A DNA stretch of 64,000 nt from Panicum virgatum. Taxonomy: Eukaryota > Streptophyta > Magnoliopsida > Poales > Poaceae. The stretch is from positions 27,463,339 through 27,527,338 of the forward strand of contig NC_053149.1 in NCBI RefSeq assembly GCF_016808335.1, in the 5' to 3' direction. A program made the translations under genes and the position numbers. The notes under the pieces are model-generated. The model did not search any database. It was not told the origin of the DNA and worked only from the letters and a program-made list of their open reading frames with translations. Positions 30,134 to 41,719 of this stretch are shown here, piece by piece (within the stretch, counting starts at the first letter, position 1; each line of letters begins with the position of its first letter).

Positions 30134-32474
30134 GCCCATTTTCGTCAGATTTATCCTCCTAGCGAAGGGACCTGCTATGGCCATGTTCACCTTCCCATTT
30201 TCTTGAAGCAGCCGAATCAAATCTTCATTGTAGGGCCATTTCTTCAGAAAATCGAGGTTGAGAGGATGCGGTCTATCACTGTTCTCATCTTTTACATAAC
30301 AACTCCAGGTTCTCATTTTCACCCGGTTTAGGAATACTATTGAAGGGTCTAATAGCCCCGGCATCCATAAGTGCTTCTAGATTTTGTACTTCATGCAACT
30401 TCACTGCTGGTGGATAATACATCTGTCGAATAAGAAAATGGGTTTGCGGAACACTAAGCCAAGACCACCTCTTCATAATCATGGAAAGTCTAATATCTAA
30501 GTCATCCAAGCTGCACATGGTGGGAGATAGGAGCGACATACTGGTGAAATGGTGAACATCATGCAACTTCATTGCTTCTAGAAGATAAGTGACAAAGATA
30601 GAACATGCAAATCGGACCTGAGGAGGTGCTGGTAGGATCCCCCTGTAGTCTGACAAAATCTTGCACGCAACCCGAACAGTTGGACCGAGAAGGGTAAGTC
30701 CATGCCTGTGAGGACATAATCCTTCTTTACTGTAGCTCGATTCAAAATCAACATGTGTAGTTGCTCCATCAATGACATATGGGTTTGAAAAGGAATTGTT
30801 GTACTCAAATACCCATGCTTGTTAATCCAATCATAGTTCCACCCTTCTCTGCCGTCAACTACTAGACTGAACTCGTGACTGCCATCTTCGTCCTCATATG
30901 TGACTCTTATGAAATGAGTACCAGCTTTGGCAGTACTATATATGACTTTCTTTGGGCCCAAGAGAGAATTGACATCCAAGGCTTCCCCATGGTCACAACA
31001 ATAAAGCCTTATATGCCCGATACACTGATCATAATTTCCTTGAAGTATTGGAAGAGAACCATTTAGGGGCAATGTATAACATTCTGCGTAAAACAAAAAA
31101 GTATTAAATATTAATTTATAGAAGAACTTGATTTATTAGCACAAAATGTCGTTTGAGAAAGAAATAATTAGTGTCTTACCTGTACAAGACCAATAACTTT
31201 AAACAGGGGATCCAAATCTGATGTATCAGCATGGAATGTGGTAAACAACCGCCTGCCCACGCCGCTCTTCCTTACCGGCCTGACTATGCGGTCTGTCCGG
31301 CGGGGCATCATCTGGTCACCGGAACCAACGTACAGTGCTTTGCGTGCAACAGCGCTAGCTTCACTAGGAGTCAGTTCTAGCTGACGTGCTGTTTCCATCT
31401 TCAGAGCCAGTACTAGCTGATCCTGCACCACCCAACTCATAGATGATGGCAAACATACATTTTTGCACAGGCTGAGCAAAATCAACAAAAACAGTGCATT
31501 GCCATGCAAAGAGCTACCTTGAAAGAAAGGAACGAGTTGGAGAGATAGGTAATCTGCTGCTCTAACTTATCATTCTTGTTAGCTATATGCTCCTAAAATT
31601 AGACAGTGGTTCACTAACTGTATTAGGAATTACACGGCGTGCATGCAAAATACGCAAAGGAATATATGTTACAAATGAACGAAGATATTGTCAAAGTCAT
31701 AGCTAGCTGCATGAATGTACCTTGAAGGATGAAATCTCCTTTAGCTCACGATTCATAATTTTCACACAAGTCCTGAAAATAAAAGGCAAGATTGTTTCTT
31801 TAAATGCAGCAAACAAACTTAGCGAAGACTTAGCTTTGTAACTGGGTAAACCAGCTGATCTGCTGCTCTTTTTCATACCTTCAGTCCACTCGAAGTCCAC
31901 ATCTTCCTTGCACATTAATTGCTCCATTTGCCATCACACACCACAAGAATAAAACACAGAACAAATCCTTCGTCTATGTAAGAACTTAATAGGGTTGCAG
32001 CACTGGTTGCTTGATTTGCAGCAAAACTACATATACAGCATACTACAGAGTGCAGACAGACAAAAGGAGTAGAAAAAGAGATAGCTTTTCAGGCCATTGA
32101 GCTCCTCCGTGAGCTCCTTAACCTGCCTCTTGACTTGAAGGTCGCCGGCCACGAGGGACACAATATCATCTGGCTTCCATCGCGGCGGTAGCACCCAGTA
32201 TGGATCAGACACACAGGCCTGTCGCCGTACCTCAGACAAGCTCGGCCGGCTCAAGCCAGTACTCCATGGCACCATCCGCATTGTGCTGGCGAAGGAACCC
32301 GTGAACGCTGCCGTCCGGCACCCGCCCAGCCATGTGCTTGAGCAGGTGGTGGTCACGGAGACCGGTGTCGCCGATGTGCTTGCGGGCTTCCTCCCGCAGC
32401 ACCTGCCGCATCACCGGTGCGCCAAAGCTGGCATCGCGGGAGTGCATTATGTCCAGGTTGCTACACTCGCTCAC
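30134..32474 (-). pseudogene. Broken gene with AMEIOTIC1/SWI1(DYAD)-like N-terminal part
   Basis: Read on the - strand from 32,474. The first part (32474-32232) has REEARKHIGDTGL, LLKHMAGRVPDGS and NADGAMEYWLEPAEL. These match the conserved region of plant AM1/SWI1/DYAD proteins, nuclear regulators of meiotic entry and cohesion. The family text continues as VRRQACVSDPYWVLPPRWKP in another frame, so one extra base (near 32,234) breaks the frame. Further exons: a coiled-coil-like piece (31592-31518), then 31422-31180 and 31083 onward. The last part (31083-30134) has a second frameshift near 30,680 and is cut at 30,134 by a Copia LTR. That C-terminal part does not look like AM1 and I do not recognise it; a faint resemblance to plant rRNA N-glycosidases (LLEAM... 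then W.WLS) is too weak to call. Non-functional as it stands. Confidence 0.62.
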
Positions 32475-33561
32475 CTAGGCGCAGACATCTGGTGAAACAA
32501 AACTTGATCATAACCGATTAAGAAATTGCGAGCAGCAATTAAATCCCATAAATAAACTCCTCACCTTTACTACCCGTATGGATTTATGATGGATTATTGG
32601 CGATTTTGGGGGCAATTTGTCGTGTTCGATCTCGTAGAAGGCTCCTGATGGAAATCAGACCAATTCACACTTTGTGTCAGGTGGATGTGCGTGGAGAATA
32701 GTAGTGTTGCTGTGTTGCATCGTATATGCCCGGCCGTGCTCACCAGTGTGGTATGTTGGGGTGGCGTCGAAGGTCAGGCTGTCTGCTCAAGGGCGACCTG
32801 GATTGGATCCTGGAGTCGTGGTTGGCATCATCCTTACCATTACTAGGGGTGCAAATGGGTGACCCTTAGGTGCACCTCCAATCTTCTTTAGTTCAAAATT
32901 TTGTACTAGTTTTCTAAATTAAGATTTAGAAAACTAGTACAAAATTTTGAACTAAAAAGGATTGGAGGAGCACCTAATGATTACCAATTGACACCCCTAA
33001 CCATTACTGATATGGCTACTGCTGGTCTTCGTGTAGTAGTACTTGCTCACCTGTGTCTTCTTGTGACGTGCAATGGTCATAGAAACAACGGGTCAGACCG
33101 AGACGTGTATGATTATTGGAATAGTTAAGCTTTTCGGAGAGTGAGCATGCAGTGCGCGTGCATGAGAGAACCTAGCCTTGTGAAAGAGAGACATCTGTCA
33201 ACAGCATGTACCACTACACCAAGAAATGAAAAGAGACATTTACATGCAAAGGGAACATATTTTTTCTGCTCTTATAGGACAACCTGGCAAATGTAGTATA
33301 TTTTTTAGTACTCCCTGCATTCCAAATTGTAAATGTGGCACTAAAATAGAACTTAGATATATAGCCAATTGACAAAGTCAAGTCGAAATGTTTAAATGAT
33401 AATGGCAACTACACACAGTGACCAATTTGACAACTATCTGAGACTTCATTAGGGAAAAAATATATGTAATTATGCTAATTATGTGAGTTGCATTTGATTC
33501 AAAACAAACCAAAACCACCTCTTCGTGAAAAAATGAACACGAACACTAATCCACCTAGTGG
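32475..33561. other. Intergenic DNA with one MITE
   Basis: Possible upstream region of the broken - strand gene. Apart from the MITE at 32,844 no feature is supported. Confidence 0.4.
32844..32999. mobile_element. hAT-type MITE, 156-bp hairpin
   Basis: Ends TAGGGGTG...CACCCCTA with an 8-bp target duplication accattac (32836-32843 and 33000-33007). The two arms are near-perfect inverse copies (TTTAGTTCAAAATTTTGTAC and its complement) around a 6-nt loop at about 32,920. No ORF; such a transcript would fold into a long hairpin. Confidence 0.85.
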
Positions 33562-33566
33562 CACGT

Positions 33567-35907
33567 TGTCCGGTACCATGATTAGGGGCACCCTAACTAG
33601 CGGACTAAATCGCCCTCAAAACACAAAACACGTGTTCGGCAAACAGGCCCACAAAGGCCTACAGTCCCCTTCTGATCCAAAGAAAAGGAAAAGACTCAAA
33701 GAGGCCCACCTCGCACTCGGCCCATGGCCCGGCTCTACAGTGCAGCCCATCCGAAGCCCCTCAAACCTGCGGAGCCACCTCCGCTTCGCTCGAGGCCTCC
33801 CCGACGAGACCCTCGACAGCGTACCGCAACTCCGCCTCACTCGAGGGTAGCGGACCTACCCTCGGGGGAGCAGGCCAACTCCACCTCGCTCGAGGATACC
33901 CCTCGGCAGACGGAGTTAGCGATCCGCCGGCTCACCGCCCGTCTGACAGAAGCAATAAATGCCAACCACTCCACCGCGGAGTGGGAAGTCAGGCGGCGTC
34001 AGGCCACCACGCCGCACAGCGGTTGTGACCGGAATCCCATCTGCCAACTCCGGTCACTGCCCCGCCATCCCCGGCACTGTGGCGCCACTGTGGAAACCTG
34101 CGACGCCCTGTGTGGACGTGCCTCGCACTGCTCTCGCCACTGTGCTGCCAACCCCGTGTACCTTCCTCTGCTGCAGGACCCTCGATCAGCATGGGCACGA
34201 CCCTCGAACGCGGCCCAGACCTTGACCGGAGCAAGACTCCCGCCTGCTGGACCCGCGAGACGCCGCCACGTCAAGCACGAAGGATAGTACCCTCTACAGA
34301 AGACACCACGATGCCCACTGGAGTCACAAGGACACTGGCGCGATCTCCGTGAGAACCAGTATGTTGCCTAGGATGACTGCCACGCCCGTCGCCATGCTCT
34401 CCAGTGCTCCACAGTGTACTTTCTACAGTACACATTTACTGCGCACCCCCGATTCGGGGGAGAAGACGATGACTTCTGACCCCCCCTTGTACATGTACCC
34501 CGCCCCTCTTTGTGTCTATAAAAGAAGCTCCTTGTGTCTATAAAAGAAGGAGGTGGGCCTCTCATCCGCTCAGATGCTCACACTCAGACCGACTCAGCTA
34601 GCTTCACCCTGTTAACGCGAGATGATCACACACCAAGCCCAGGAGCCCCATACGCCAAGCCCGGACTGCACTTGATTTGAACCAAGGTGTGCCAGTCAAT
34701 TTGTCCTGTAAATTGACAAGGAAACAGCAAACCGTCAAATTCAAGAGTGTATCAGCAGGATTTCCGAATCACTCTTACGCGAGGTATCGGCAAGTCCCTG
34801 CCGATACAGAAGACGACAAAAGATCGGGTATGATGAGCGTGTAATAAAAGCGATCTGTAACGGATCGACAATGAGCTGCCGATGCCGATAAGCAACTAGA
34901 CGGCTGGATCTAAAGCCGACTCGTGCAGAGTAATAATGTACAAACCTACGAATGTATGGATTTGGACAAAGCTAAGCTTATGATTCAATCTAATCGGCTT
35001 TACAAGGTTTATTGCGATAAACAAGGAGCTTACAGCTGATTAAACAGATCACTAAGTCGGGTAGTTTGTGAATTAATCTAAACGAGAAAACAGCGATGCG
35101 CCTGAGGCTTAGATAAATTCGGTAAATTTTGAATAGATCTGAACGAAGCCACAGCGATACGCCCGGAAACTAAAGCTCAGATGTACTCGGTAAACGAAAA
35201 CTTACCAGCAAACCAAGTCACTCGAATGTGAGACGTCCTTGATCAGCTTGAAAGAACTCGCCGAAAAGAGACGAGAAAGTAAATTGCAAGTAGTAAAGTT
35301 TATTTGTTTGGATGTGTATCAATCTTTACAATAGTCCGGGGGTTCATATTTATACCCCACGCTAACACAATCCTATCCGATTACGGTAAATCATAATTCT
35401 ATTCTAGGGAATAAAAACTACTTCTAAAAATAAGATAACTCTTGCCAAACCGAAGCTAAAATACCCGGTCAACTTCCTCTCCTTCGGTCTGCAAGATCTT
35501 TGACCGTGGCATACGATCATCCTCCCAAATTCACCGATCGTACAATGCAGAACCTTTTCTCCTCCGCAACACGCCTCCTTGACACGTGCCAAAATCTGGT
35601 GTCAACACACCAGCGTACAGATCACTCGCTCATTCCCCCTGATATTGGCACTTGCCTTAATCACTTAGCAGAGATTTGGGAGCTTCCCTCCCTCTCTCGC
35701 CTCGCTTGTACCCCTACTACAAGCACCCCCGGTGCAAGATAGATAGTACAGTGCACTCGCACACCTTTGCGGGACGTACGACCCCGTGGCCGGAACCAGA
35801 GTAAAATCATGCGTTCCTGTGTTGCCTCTTGCATCAACCATCCAGGGTAAGGGATCACGCAGCATCGTTATTAGTAGGTGCCGGACCGCCGTGTCAGGAC
35901 ACCGACA
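33567..35907 (+). repeat. Left LTR of the Tat element, interrupted
   Basis: Matches 44260-45567 on both sides of a 998-bp insert at 34610-35607. It carries TATA-like CTATAAAAGAAG, present twice at about 34,516-34,550 through a local duplication. Confidence 0.9.
34610..35607 (+). mobile_element. Solo LTR inside the left LTR
   Basis: Starts TGTTAACGCGAG and ends GGTGTCAACA. The flanks are caccc and cacca (34605-34609 and 35608-35612), a 5-bp TSD with one change, and the right LTR of the host element lacks the insert at this point. It has no interior, as expected after recombination between two LTRs. Orientation is assumed; no TATA box was decisive. Confidence 0.85.
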
Positions 35908-35927
35908 GTTGGCGCGCCAGGTAGGGG
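35908..35927 (+). promoter_or_regulatory. Primer-binding site of the Tat element
   Basis: TTGGCGCGCCAGGTAGGGG directly after the LTR end. It starts with the TGG expected opposite a tRNA CCA tail. I have not assigned the tRNA. A similar sequence, inverted, lies beside the nested LTR at 39,214. Confidence 0.7.
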
Positions 35928-36646
35928 TCAGCGCCGCGTGACTTTTGTCTCCATTCTCTCTTATTTCTTGGATGGAAGACGAGCCACGCCTTCTCCCGGC
36001 AGGCACGGTGCTCCGGTTCGGGAGCCTCGACTTCGTCGCAACCCGCAACGGTTACGACTTGGAGCTCCACCCGACCGAGGCCAACCCCGACACTCCGACT
36101 CCACCGCCCCAGCGCAGGAGGCGCTCGGGCCAGCGCACGTGACAAGCACGCATGGAGCAGCGCAGGGCGGCTCGCCTCAGCTCCCCCTCGTGGGTCGAGG
36201 CTGGCGTGTCACAGCCCGGTGCCGCGGCGAATGGCGTCACCACCTCATCATCACCACCGAGTGCAGACCCGGAGCCTCCCAAGCGGGGCGCGACAACGCC
36301 ATCACCCTTTCCTTTCGGGATGCGCAACGCGGCTGCGACCTACACTTCGTTGGTGAGCACCAACATGAGCGCGTACGAGGATCTGCCGGGTCATCACCTC
36401 ATCTCGATCCGCAACCTCATCGCGTCGTCACCCGATGATTCCTACCCCGACACAGCCGACGACATCAACTTCTTCATGGGCAACCTCGCGGCCTCGAAGT
36501 GGGACTACTCTGGGGTACGTGACCTCGATGCTTTCTGGTCATTCCAGGTTGCGGCGACGTACTGCCTCACCTGCTCCGAGGACTCCAGCGAGGGGGATTA
36601 CGATCCCACTCGGGAGTGCTTCATGGTCGAGCTTGCGGATGGGGTG

Positions 36647-37062
36647 TGTCGGTGTTTACCGCCAAGCCTGCCCAGGGATACCCTTAGCAGTAGGGATTGT
36701 AGGTAGGGATCGACTGCTCTAGAACTCGATGGTACAAAGAACACAAAGATTTAGACAGGTTCGGGCCGCGAGTTTGTGTAATACCCTATGTCCTGTGTGG
36801 TTTGTATTGCCTTAGGTGTTGATGATTGTTTGGAGGGGCCCCCTGCCAACCCTTATATATCCGGGGGGACAGTGTTACATGGAAAGTCCTAGCCGAGTAC
36901 AGTTGGAGTCCTACTACAACACAATCGGGTAGTTTCCTTTGTACTGCAGCTAGTTCTATGCCTATTCGGGAAGTTACAAAAGAGATAAGGTAAATCCATG
37001 AGCTATCTCTTACTCTAGAACATTCTATGTCTATAAGCAGTCCCGCTGTCCCGGGTCTGACA
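36647..37062 (-). repeat. 3' LTR of the nested gypsy derivative
   Basis: A 416-bp LTR with ends TGTCGGTG and TCTGACA on the + strand, paired with 39214-39629. Confidence 0.92.
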
Positions 37063-38099
37063 AGCCCCCAAGCTCTTCGTAGCCGAGTCCTGCAGGCGTC
37101 GAGTACTTGGCTGGGCGTCTTCGAGTACTTCAAGTAGTCAGAACATCCTTCTGGTTGCTTCTGGTCCTTTCTTCAGCTACGTCGAGTAGTCCTTCAAGTA
37201 CTTCCGTTTGCTTCGAGGCTGTGAGGTGCTCAAGCCCTGAAATATTGATCATATATGGTGCACGAAGTACTCGCGCTCCATATGGAGTAGCCACCGAGCC
37301 TTAGGTTGAATCGCAGAATCAGGCTGAGGGTCACTTCAGACTATTTTCCAAAAAAAAATGAAAAATAAATCTCTGATGCCTATATCCAGCAGCCCCCGAG
37401 CCTTAAATCAAAATCCCTATTGCTGCGAGTAGCCCCCAAGCGTAGATTTGGAATTAAGGATTTAAGTCGTGGCATCAAATTTTATTCTTCAGATTATTTG
37501 CAGGATTCATCAGATCAGGAATCCGAAAAGACCTCTTTTTCGGGTAAAATCCCAAAAAAATGATACAATTGGATCCGCCACACTGATTGCACCCAAAATA
37601 ATTTCAGGAATAAAACCCGGGATGTACGGCTCTTTATTCAGTGCTCACATGAGACGTTACTGTTTGGAGAATCTGTATTATTGTAGCTTTGACTGCATCC
37701 GTGAATGCTGCCATGAATGCGTCCGTGAAACGTGCATTGTTGATTCACGGGTTCTCCTTCAGCAAGTGTCCTTGTGGCTATAAAAGATAGGGGAGAGGCT
37801 TTTGCCAAAAGCACCAAAGTATAGCGACCATGGCTTTTCCTTGGTGTTCTTGCTCTCGTCCTCCTGAATTTTACGTAGTTCCTTCCAACAAAAGATGCTA
37901 GAAGAGAACTTGCAAGTGACAAGAGAAGTCTCTGCTGCCTCCTCCTGCATCCCTAGAGTTCTCATAGGATCCTTGCTGGACATCATGTCCTTGCATCATC
38001 CAATGAGGCAGATTTGGGGTCGCTGGGTTGGGTCTTCGGGGGTACGGCTTGCTTGAGGTATTGCTGTTGCAGTAGCCCTTGATCGCGTACCGTGAAGCG

Positions 38100-39142
38100 A
38101 GGACAGGGGGTTCTATCTCTCGAGTTGTTCAACAGCATTTTTGGTGAGATTTATGACTCGTTCCAACTCGGGATTCTGGGGCATCGTCATGAGTCGCAGG
38201 GTTGCTTCTGTCATTGCGGCGATTGGTGTTCTAAAGATTGGATCCGCAGCATTGTTGAATTCGTTGTTGATGTTGCGTGGCGGGAGATGAGCACGTTCGG
38301 CCGCGCGAGTCCTGCGTACTTCTTTGCGTTGATTCTTTTCCCTGCGGGCTGTACGAGTGACTTCGTCTTCATCAGCTACAGCGTCTTGGGTCAGATTGTC
38401 TGCTGAGATCTGATCCAGGGCTTCGTTTGGATCGTGGTTGCTTAGAGAACCCCCGGCTAGATGATTATCGGAACCAAACGCTCGTGAGAGAAGCTTTCCA
38501 GGTCTGATTCGTAATCAGCTAGGGCAGTTCCACCGGAGCTAGTTTCCCTCTCGGTTTCGAGGGGAGTGCCGTGTTGAAACGGGAGATCGTCAATGCTGGC
38601 GACTTCTCGCAGATTGTCGAGTAGTTCTGCGAGGGTATCATCTCGGCAAGAGTTGAGTTGCATCTTAGCCAGCGCATTGGTGATGAAATCCAGGCTGTCT
38701 TGAGGTGACTCGACTGGATCTGGGTAAACGTAAAAAATGGGTGCCTCCCGGCTAGCGGTGGCTGATTGGTTTTCGACGTGAAGTGGGCGATCCAAGGTAT
38801 TTTCTTTGGAGGATCTAATCATCTGTTTGTAAACAGACGATGAGTTGCGCAAGCCAAAGACGGGTCACGCAATAAGATTCCCAATCCGAGTGGATTTTGG
38901 TTTGAGATCAATCTGAGTCTGAATAGAACTCGAGTTGTATTCGAGTTTCGGCTCGATCTCCTTGGCGAGGTCGGGAAGCAACATGACACCGCGATCATGA
39001 GATCTGGCGAGCTTGTTGGAGTCTTCCGATGTGGAGTTCTTCGGCGTGGGAGAGTTGGTTAAGTGGCTATCAAAACTGCCTGAACCATTGGCGACGCAGA
39101 CCCACGAACCGAAGATGAAGGTGGCGCCTCTGGGAGGCTTCA
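38100..39142 (-). pseudogene. Gag remnant of the nested gypsy derivative
   Basis: From ATG at 39,142 (MKPPRGATFIFGSWVCVANG) one frame runs to 38,457 with a single in-frame TGA at 38,865-38,867. It includes YPDPVESPQDSLDFITNALA. A following stretch (about 38,405-38,100) reads like the basic Gag region RTARREKNQRKEVRRTRAAE. No capsid core or zinc knuckle is complete, and no pol is present. Confidence 0.6.
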
Positions 39143-39213
39143 TGGTGTTGAAAGCAAAAGTGGTCATCGAACTCGCCGATGAACTCACCGAACCCCCTAC
39201 TTGGCGCGCCAGC

Positions 39214-39629
39214 TGTCGGTGTTTACCGCCAAGCCTGCTTAGGGATACCCTTAGCAGTAGGGTTTGTAGGTAGGGATCGACTGCTCTAGAAGTCGATGGT
39301 ACAAGGAACACAAAGATTTAGACACGTTCGGGCCGCGAGTTTGCGTAATACCCTATGTTCTGTGTGGTTTGTATTGCCTTAGGTGTTGATGATTGTTTGG
39401 AGGGGGTCCTTGCCCGCCCTTATATATCCGGGGGGATAGGGTTACATGAAAAGTCCTAGCCGAGTATAGTTGGAGTCCTACTACAACACAATTGGGTAGT
39501 TTCCTTTGTACTGCAGCTAGTTCTATGCCTATTCGGGTAGTTACAAAAGAGATAAGGTACATCCATGAGCTATCCCTTACTCTAGAACATTCTATGTCTA
39601 TAAGCAATCCCGCTGTCCCGGGTCTGACA
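39214..39629 (-). repeat. 5' LTR of the nested gypsy derivative
   Basis: Copy of 36647-37062, with the primer site next to its inner end at about 39,194-39,213. Confidence 0.92.
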
Positions 39630-40816
39630 GGGTGGTCGATGAAGCACCGAGCGGCGACGGAAACAACGAGGAACCCCAACCAGCCAACCAGGCAGTGGTG
39701 CCGGTCGCAACGCCAGCTGCTTCATCAAGCTCGGCGGCGCGACGGGCACAGCTGGCGCAACTCACAGAGCTTGAAAAAAGGCTCGAAGAGGAGCAACGGC
39801 AGACATGACTGCTACGTACCGCGCTCGAGCAGGAATGCACTGCGCGCGGTGCGCGAGCTCAAGCGGCGGGGCGCGTCGCCCGGGAGTGGATCCTGGCCGA
39901 CGACAACGTCGACAACCCGCTGGACCTGAAGAGGGCCAGCCAGAAGCTCGTTGCGGAGGCTTACCTACTTCAAGCCATGCCCGAGCCCTCAATGACCAAG
40001 GGTCGCAACCTGTGCAACGAGGCACGGGTGCTCATCGAGCAGGCTGCGGTGTAGCAAGCTGAGAGCTCCACATCTCAAATGCGCTCAGCGGCATCGGCGA
40101 CGGCCGGTGGGACTGCACAACAGGACCACGAGGCCTCGGTGCACGTTTCACCGGGAGGAAAGGGCAAGGCAGCCGCGGCGGACGACACTAAAGCACCCTC
40201 GGTGCATGATCGCATGAAGAAGCCTCCTGTGAAGGAGCGTCTTCACGACGCGCGCCGGCACGACGACGATGGGAACTCCTGGGATCTCCAAGAGTGTCGA
40301 CAGAAGCCCAACGAATCCCTGCGCGACTACGTGCGACGCTTCTCCAAGCAATACACCGAGCTCCCTAGCGTCACCAACGTCGAGGTCATCAACGCCTTCA
40401 TTGAAGGCTTGGCGTGCAGGAACCTGGTGCACGAGCTTGCACGAAGCCGTCCCATCAGCACCAACGAGTTGTTCGATGCCGCCACCAACTTTGCTTCCAG
40501 CGAGGAGGCAGTCGGTGCCATCTTCGACAACAAGACGAGCAAGGGCAAGGAAGATGCACCCGCGGAGAGCAGCAATAGCAAGACCAAGACCCCCGCCAAA
40601 AAGCAGAAGCGGGGGAAGAAAGGAAAGAAGCTGGTCCCACCGAACTAGTGCGGACAGGGGCAAGCGGAGGACTCCGACAAGGCCTTCGTCGCTTCCCCAG
40701 ATCGCAAGGGCCCTTGAGGCCCCCCTCGAGGCGGTGGCGGCCTATTCGATGACATGCTCAAGAAGACGTGCCCTTACCACAAGGGCTCGGTCAATCATAT
40801 CCTCGAGTAGAGCAAG

Positions 40817-41713
40817 ATGCTTTGCATGTACTACAACCGCGTCGCGCATCGTGACGAGGACAAGAAGAAGGATGCGGGCGACAAGGGAGGAGACGGCGAG
40901 TTCCCATCGGTGGAGAACGCCTTCTTCATCTTCGGAGGGCCGACGACGAGCATGACCTCTCGACAGCGCAAGCGCGAGCGCCGGGAAGTCTTCTCCGTCA
41001 CCAAGGCCACGCCATCCTACCTCGACTGGTCAGAGGACACCATCTCCTTCGGCCACGAGGACTACCCCGACTATGTACCGAACCCAGGGCAGTATCCACT
41101 CGTTGTGGATCCCATCATTGGCAACACTCGCTTCTCCAAGGTGCTCATGGATGGAGGCAGCAGCCTCAACATCATGTAAGCGCACACCTTGGAGCTCATG
41201 GGGATCGGCTTGGACAAGCTCCACCCCAGCAAGTCGCCGTTCCATGGCATTGCACCGGGGAAGCGAGTCCAACCCCTCGGCCAGATCGACCTGCCCGTCT
41301 GCTTTGGCACGGCTGCCAACTTCCGCAAGGAGGTGCTTACCTTCGAGGTGGTGGGGTTCCGGGGGGCACACCATGCCATCCTTGGGCGTCCATGCTACGC
41401 CAAGTCCATGGCGATCCCCAACTACACCTACCTCAAGATGAAGATGCCGGGCCCAAAGGATGTCATCACCATCGGCTCCTCATTCGAGCACGCCTACGAG
41501 TGCGACGTCGAGTGCGTCGAACACGCCGAGGCTCTAGCGCTCGACGAAGCCCTCGCCGCGCAGCTGCAGGAGATGGCCGAGGAGGCCATGGACTCCAAGC
41601 AGCGGCGCGCGGGCAACTTTGAGCCTGCCGAGGGCACCAAGGACGTCTCCCTCAACCCAAAGACCCCCGACGGCAAGGCGATGAAGAAAACCGCTGCCCT
41701 CGATAGTAAATAG
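40817..41713 (+). pseudogene. Retropepsin region of the Tat element
   Basis: Two frames, 40817-41179 and 41189-41713, separated by a TAA. They carry the aspartic-protease site KVLMDGGSSLNIM (DGGS in place of the more usual DTG/DSG) and the later AILGRPCYAKSMA. The protease would cut the Gag-Pol polyprotein. A stop also ends the frame at 41,711, just before the reverse transcriptase. An upstream TAG at about 40,811 looks like a CAG codon changed by C to T. Confidence 0.7.
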
Positions 41714-41719
41714 GAAGGG

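Larger units (their letters stand above)
36647..39629 (-). mobile_element. Nested gypsy derivative in the Tat gag
   Basis: Two 416-bp LTRs (36647-37062 and 39214-39629) with TSD gggtg (36642-36646 and 39630-39634). On the - strand the 5' LTR is the right one, followed by the primer site GCTGGCGCGCCAAGTAGGGG. A purine tract ending in GGGGGCT abuts the other LTR. TATA (GGATATATAAGGG) is on the - strand. The 2.15-kb interior keeps only gag-like sequence, so it is non-autonomous. By hand count the LTRs differ at about 23 of 416 positions. Confidence 0.93.
35971..40648 (+). pseudogene. Gag of the Tat element, split and mutated
   Basis: Pieces: a leader frame at 35971-36142 (MEDEPRLLPAGTVLRFGSLD), 36152-36646, then, after the nested element, 39635-40648. 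Removal of the insert and one TSD copy keeps the frame. The Retrotrans_gag core is at 40079-40648 (WDLQECRQKPNESLRDYVRR, then VINAFIEGL). In-frame stops occur near 39,806 (TGA), 40,052 (TAG) and at 40,646 (TAG), several of which are C-to-T changes of CGA or CAG codons. Gag would form the particle; this copy cannot. Confidence 0.75.

Noticed and set aside
31703..31927. An exon starting at the Met at 31,927
   Set aside because: A better acceptor (TTTTCAG at about 31,773) lies inside this frame; the N-terminal two thirds are probably intron.
32723..33000. Terminator or riboswitch-like hairpin
   Set aside because: The foldback has TIRs and an 8-bp target duplication, so it is a MITE.
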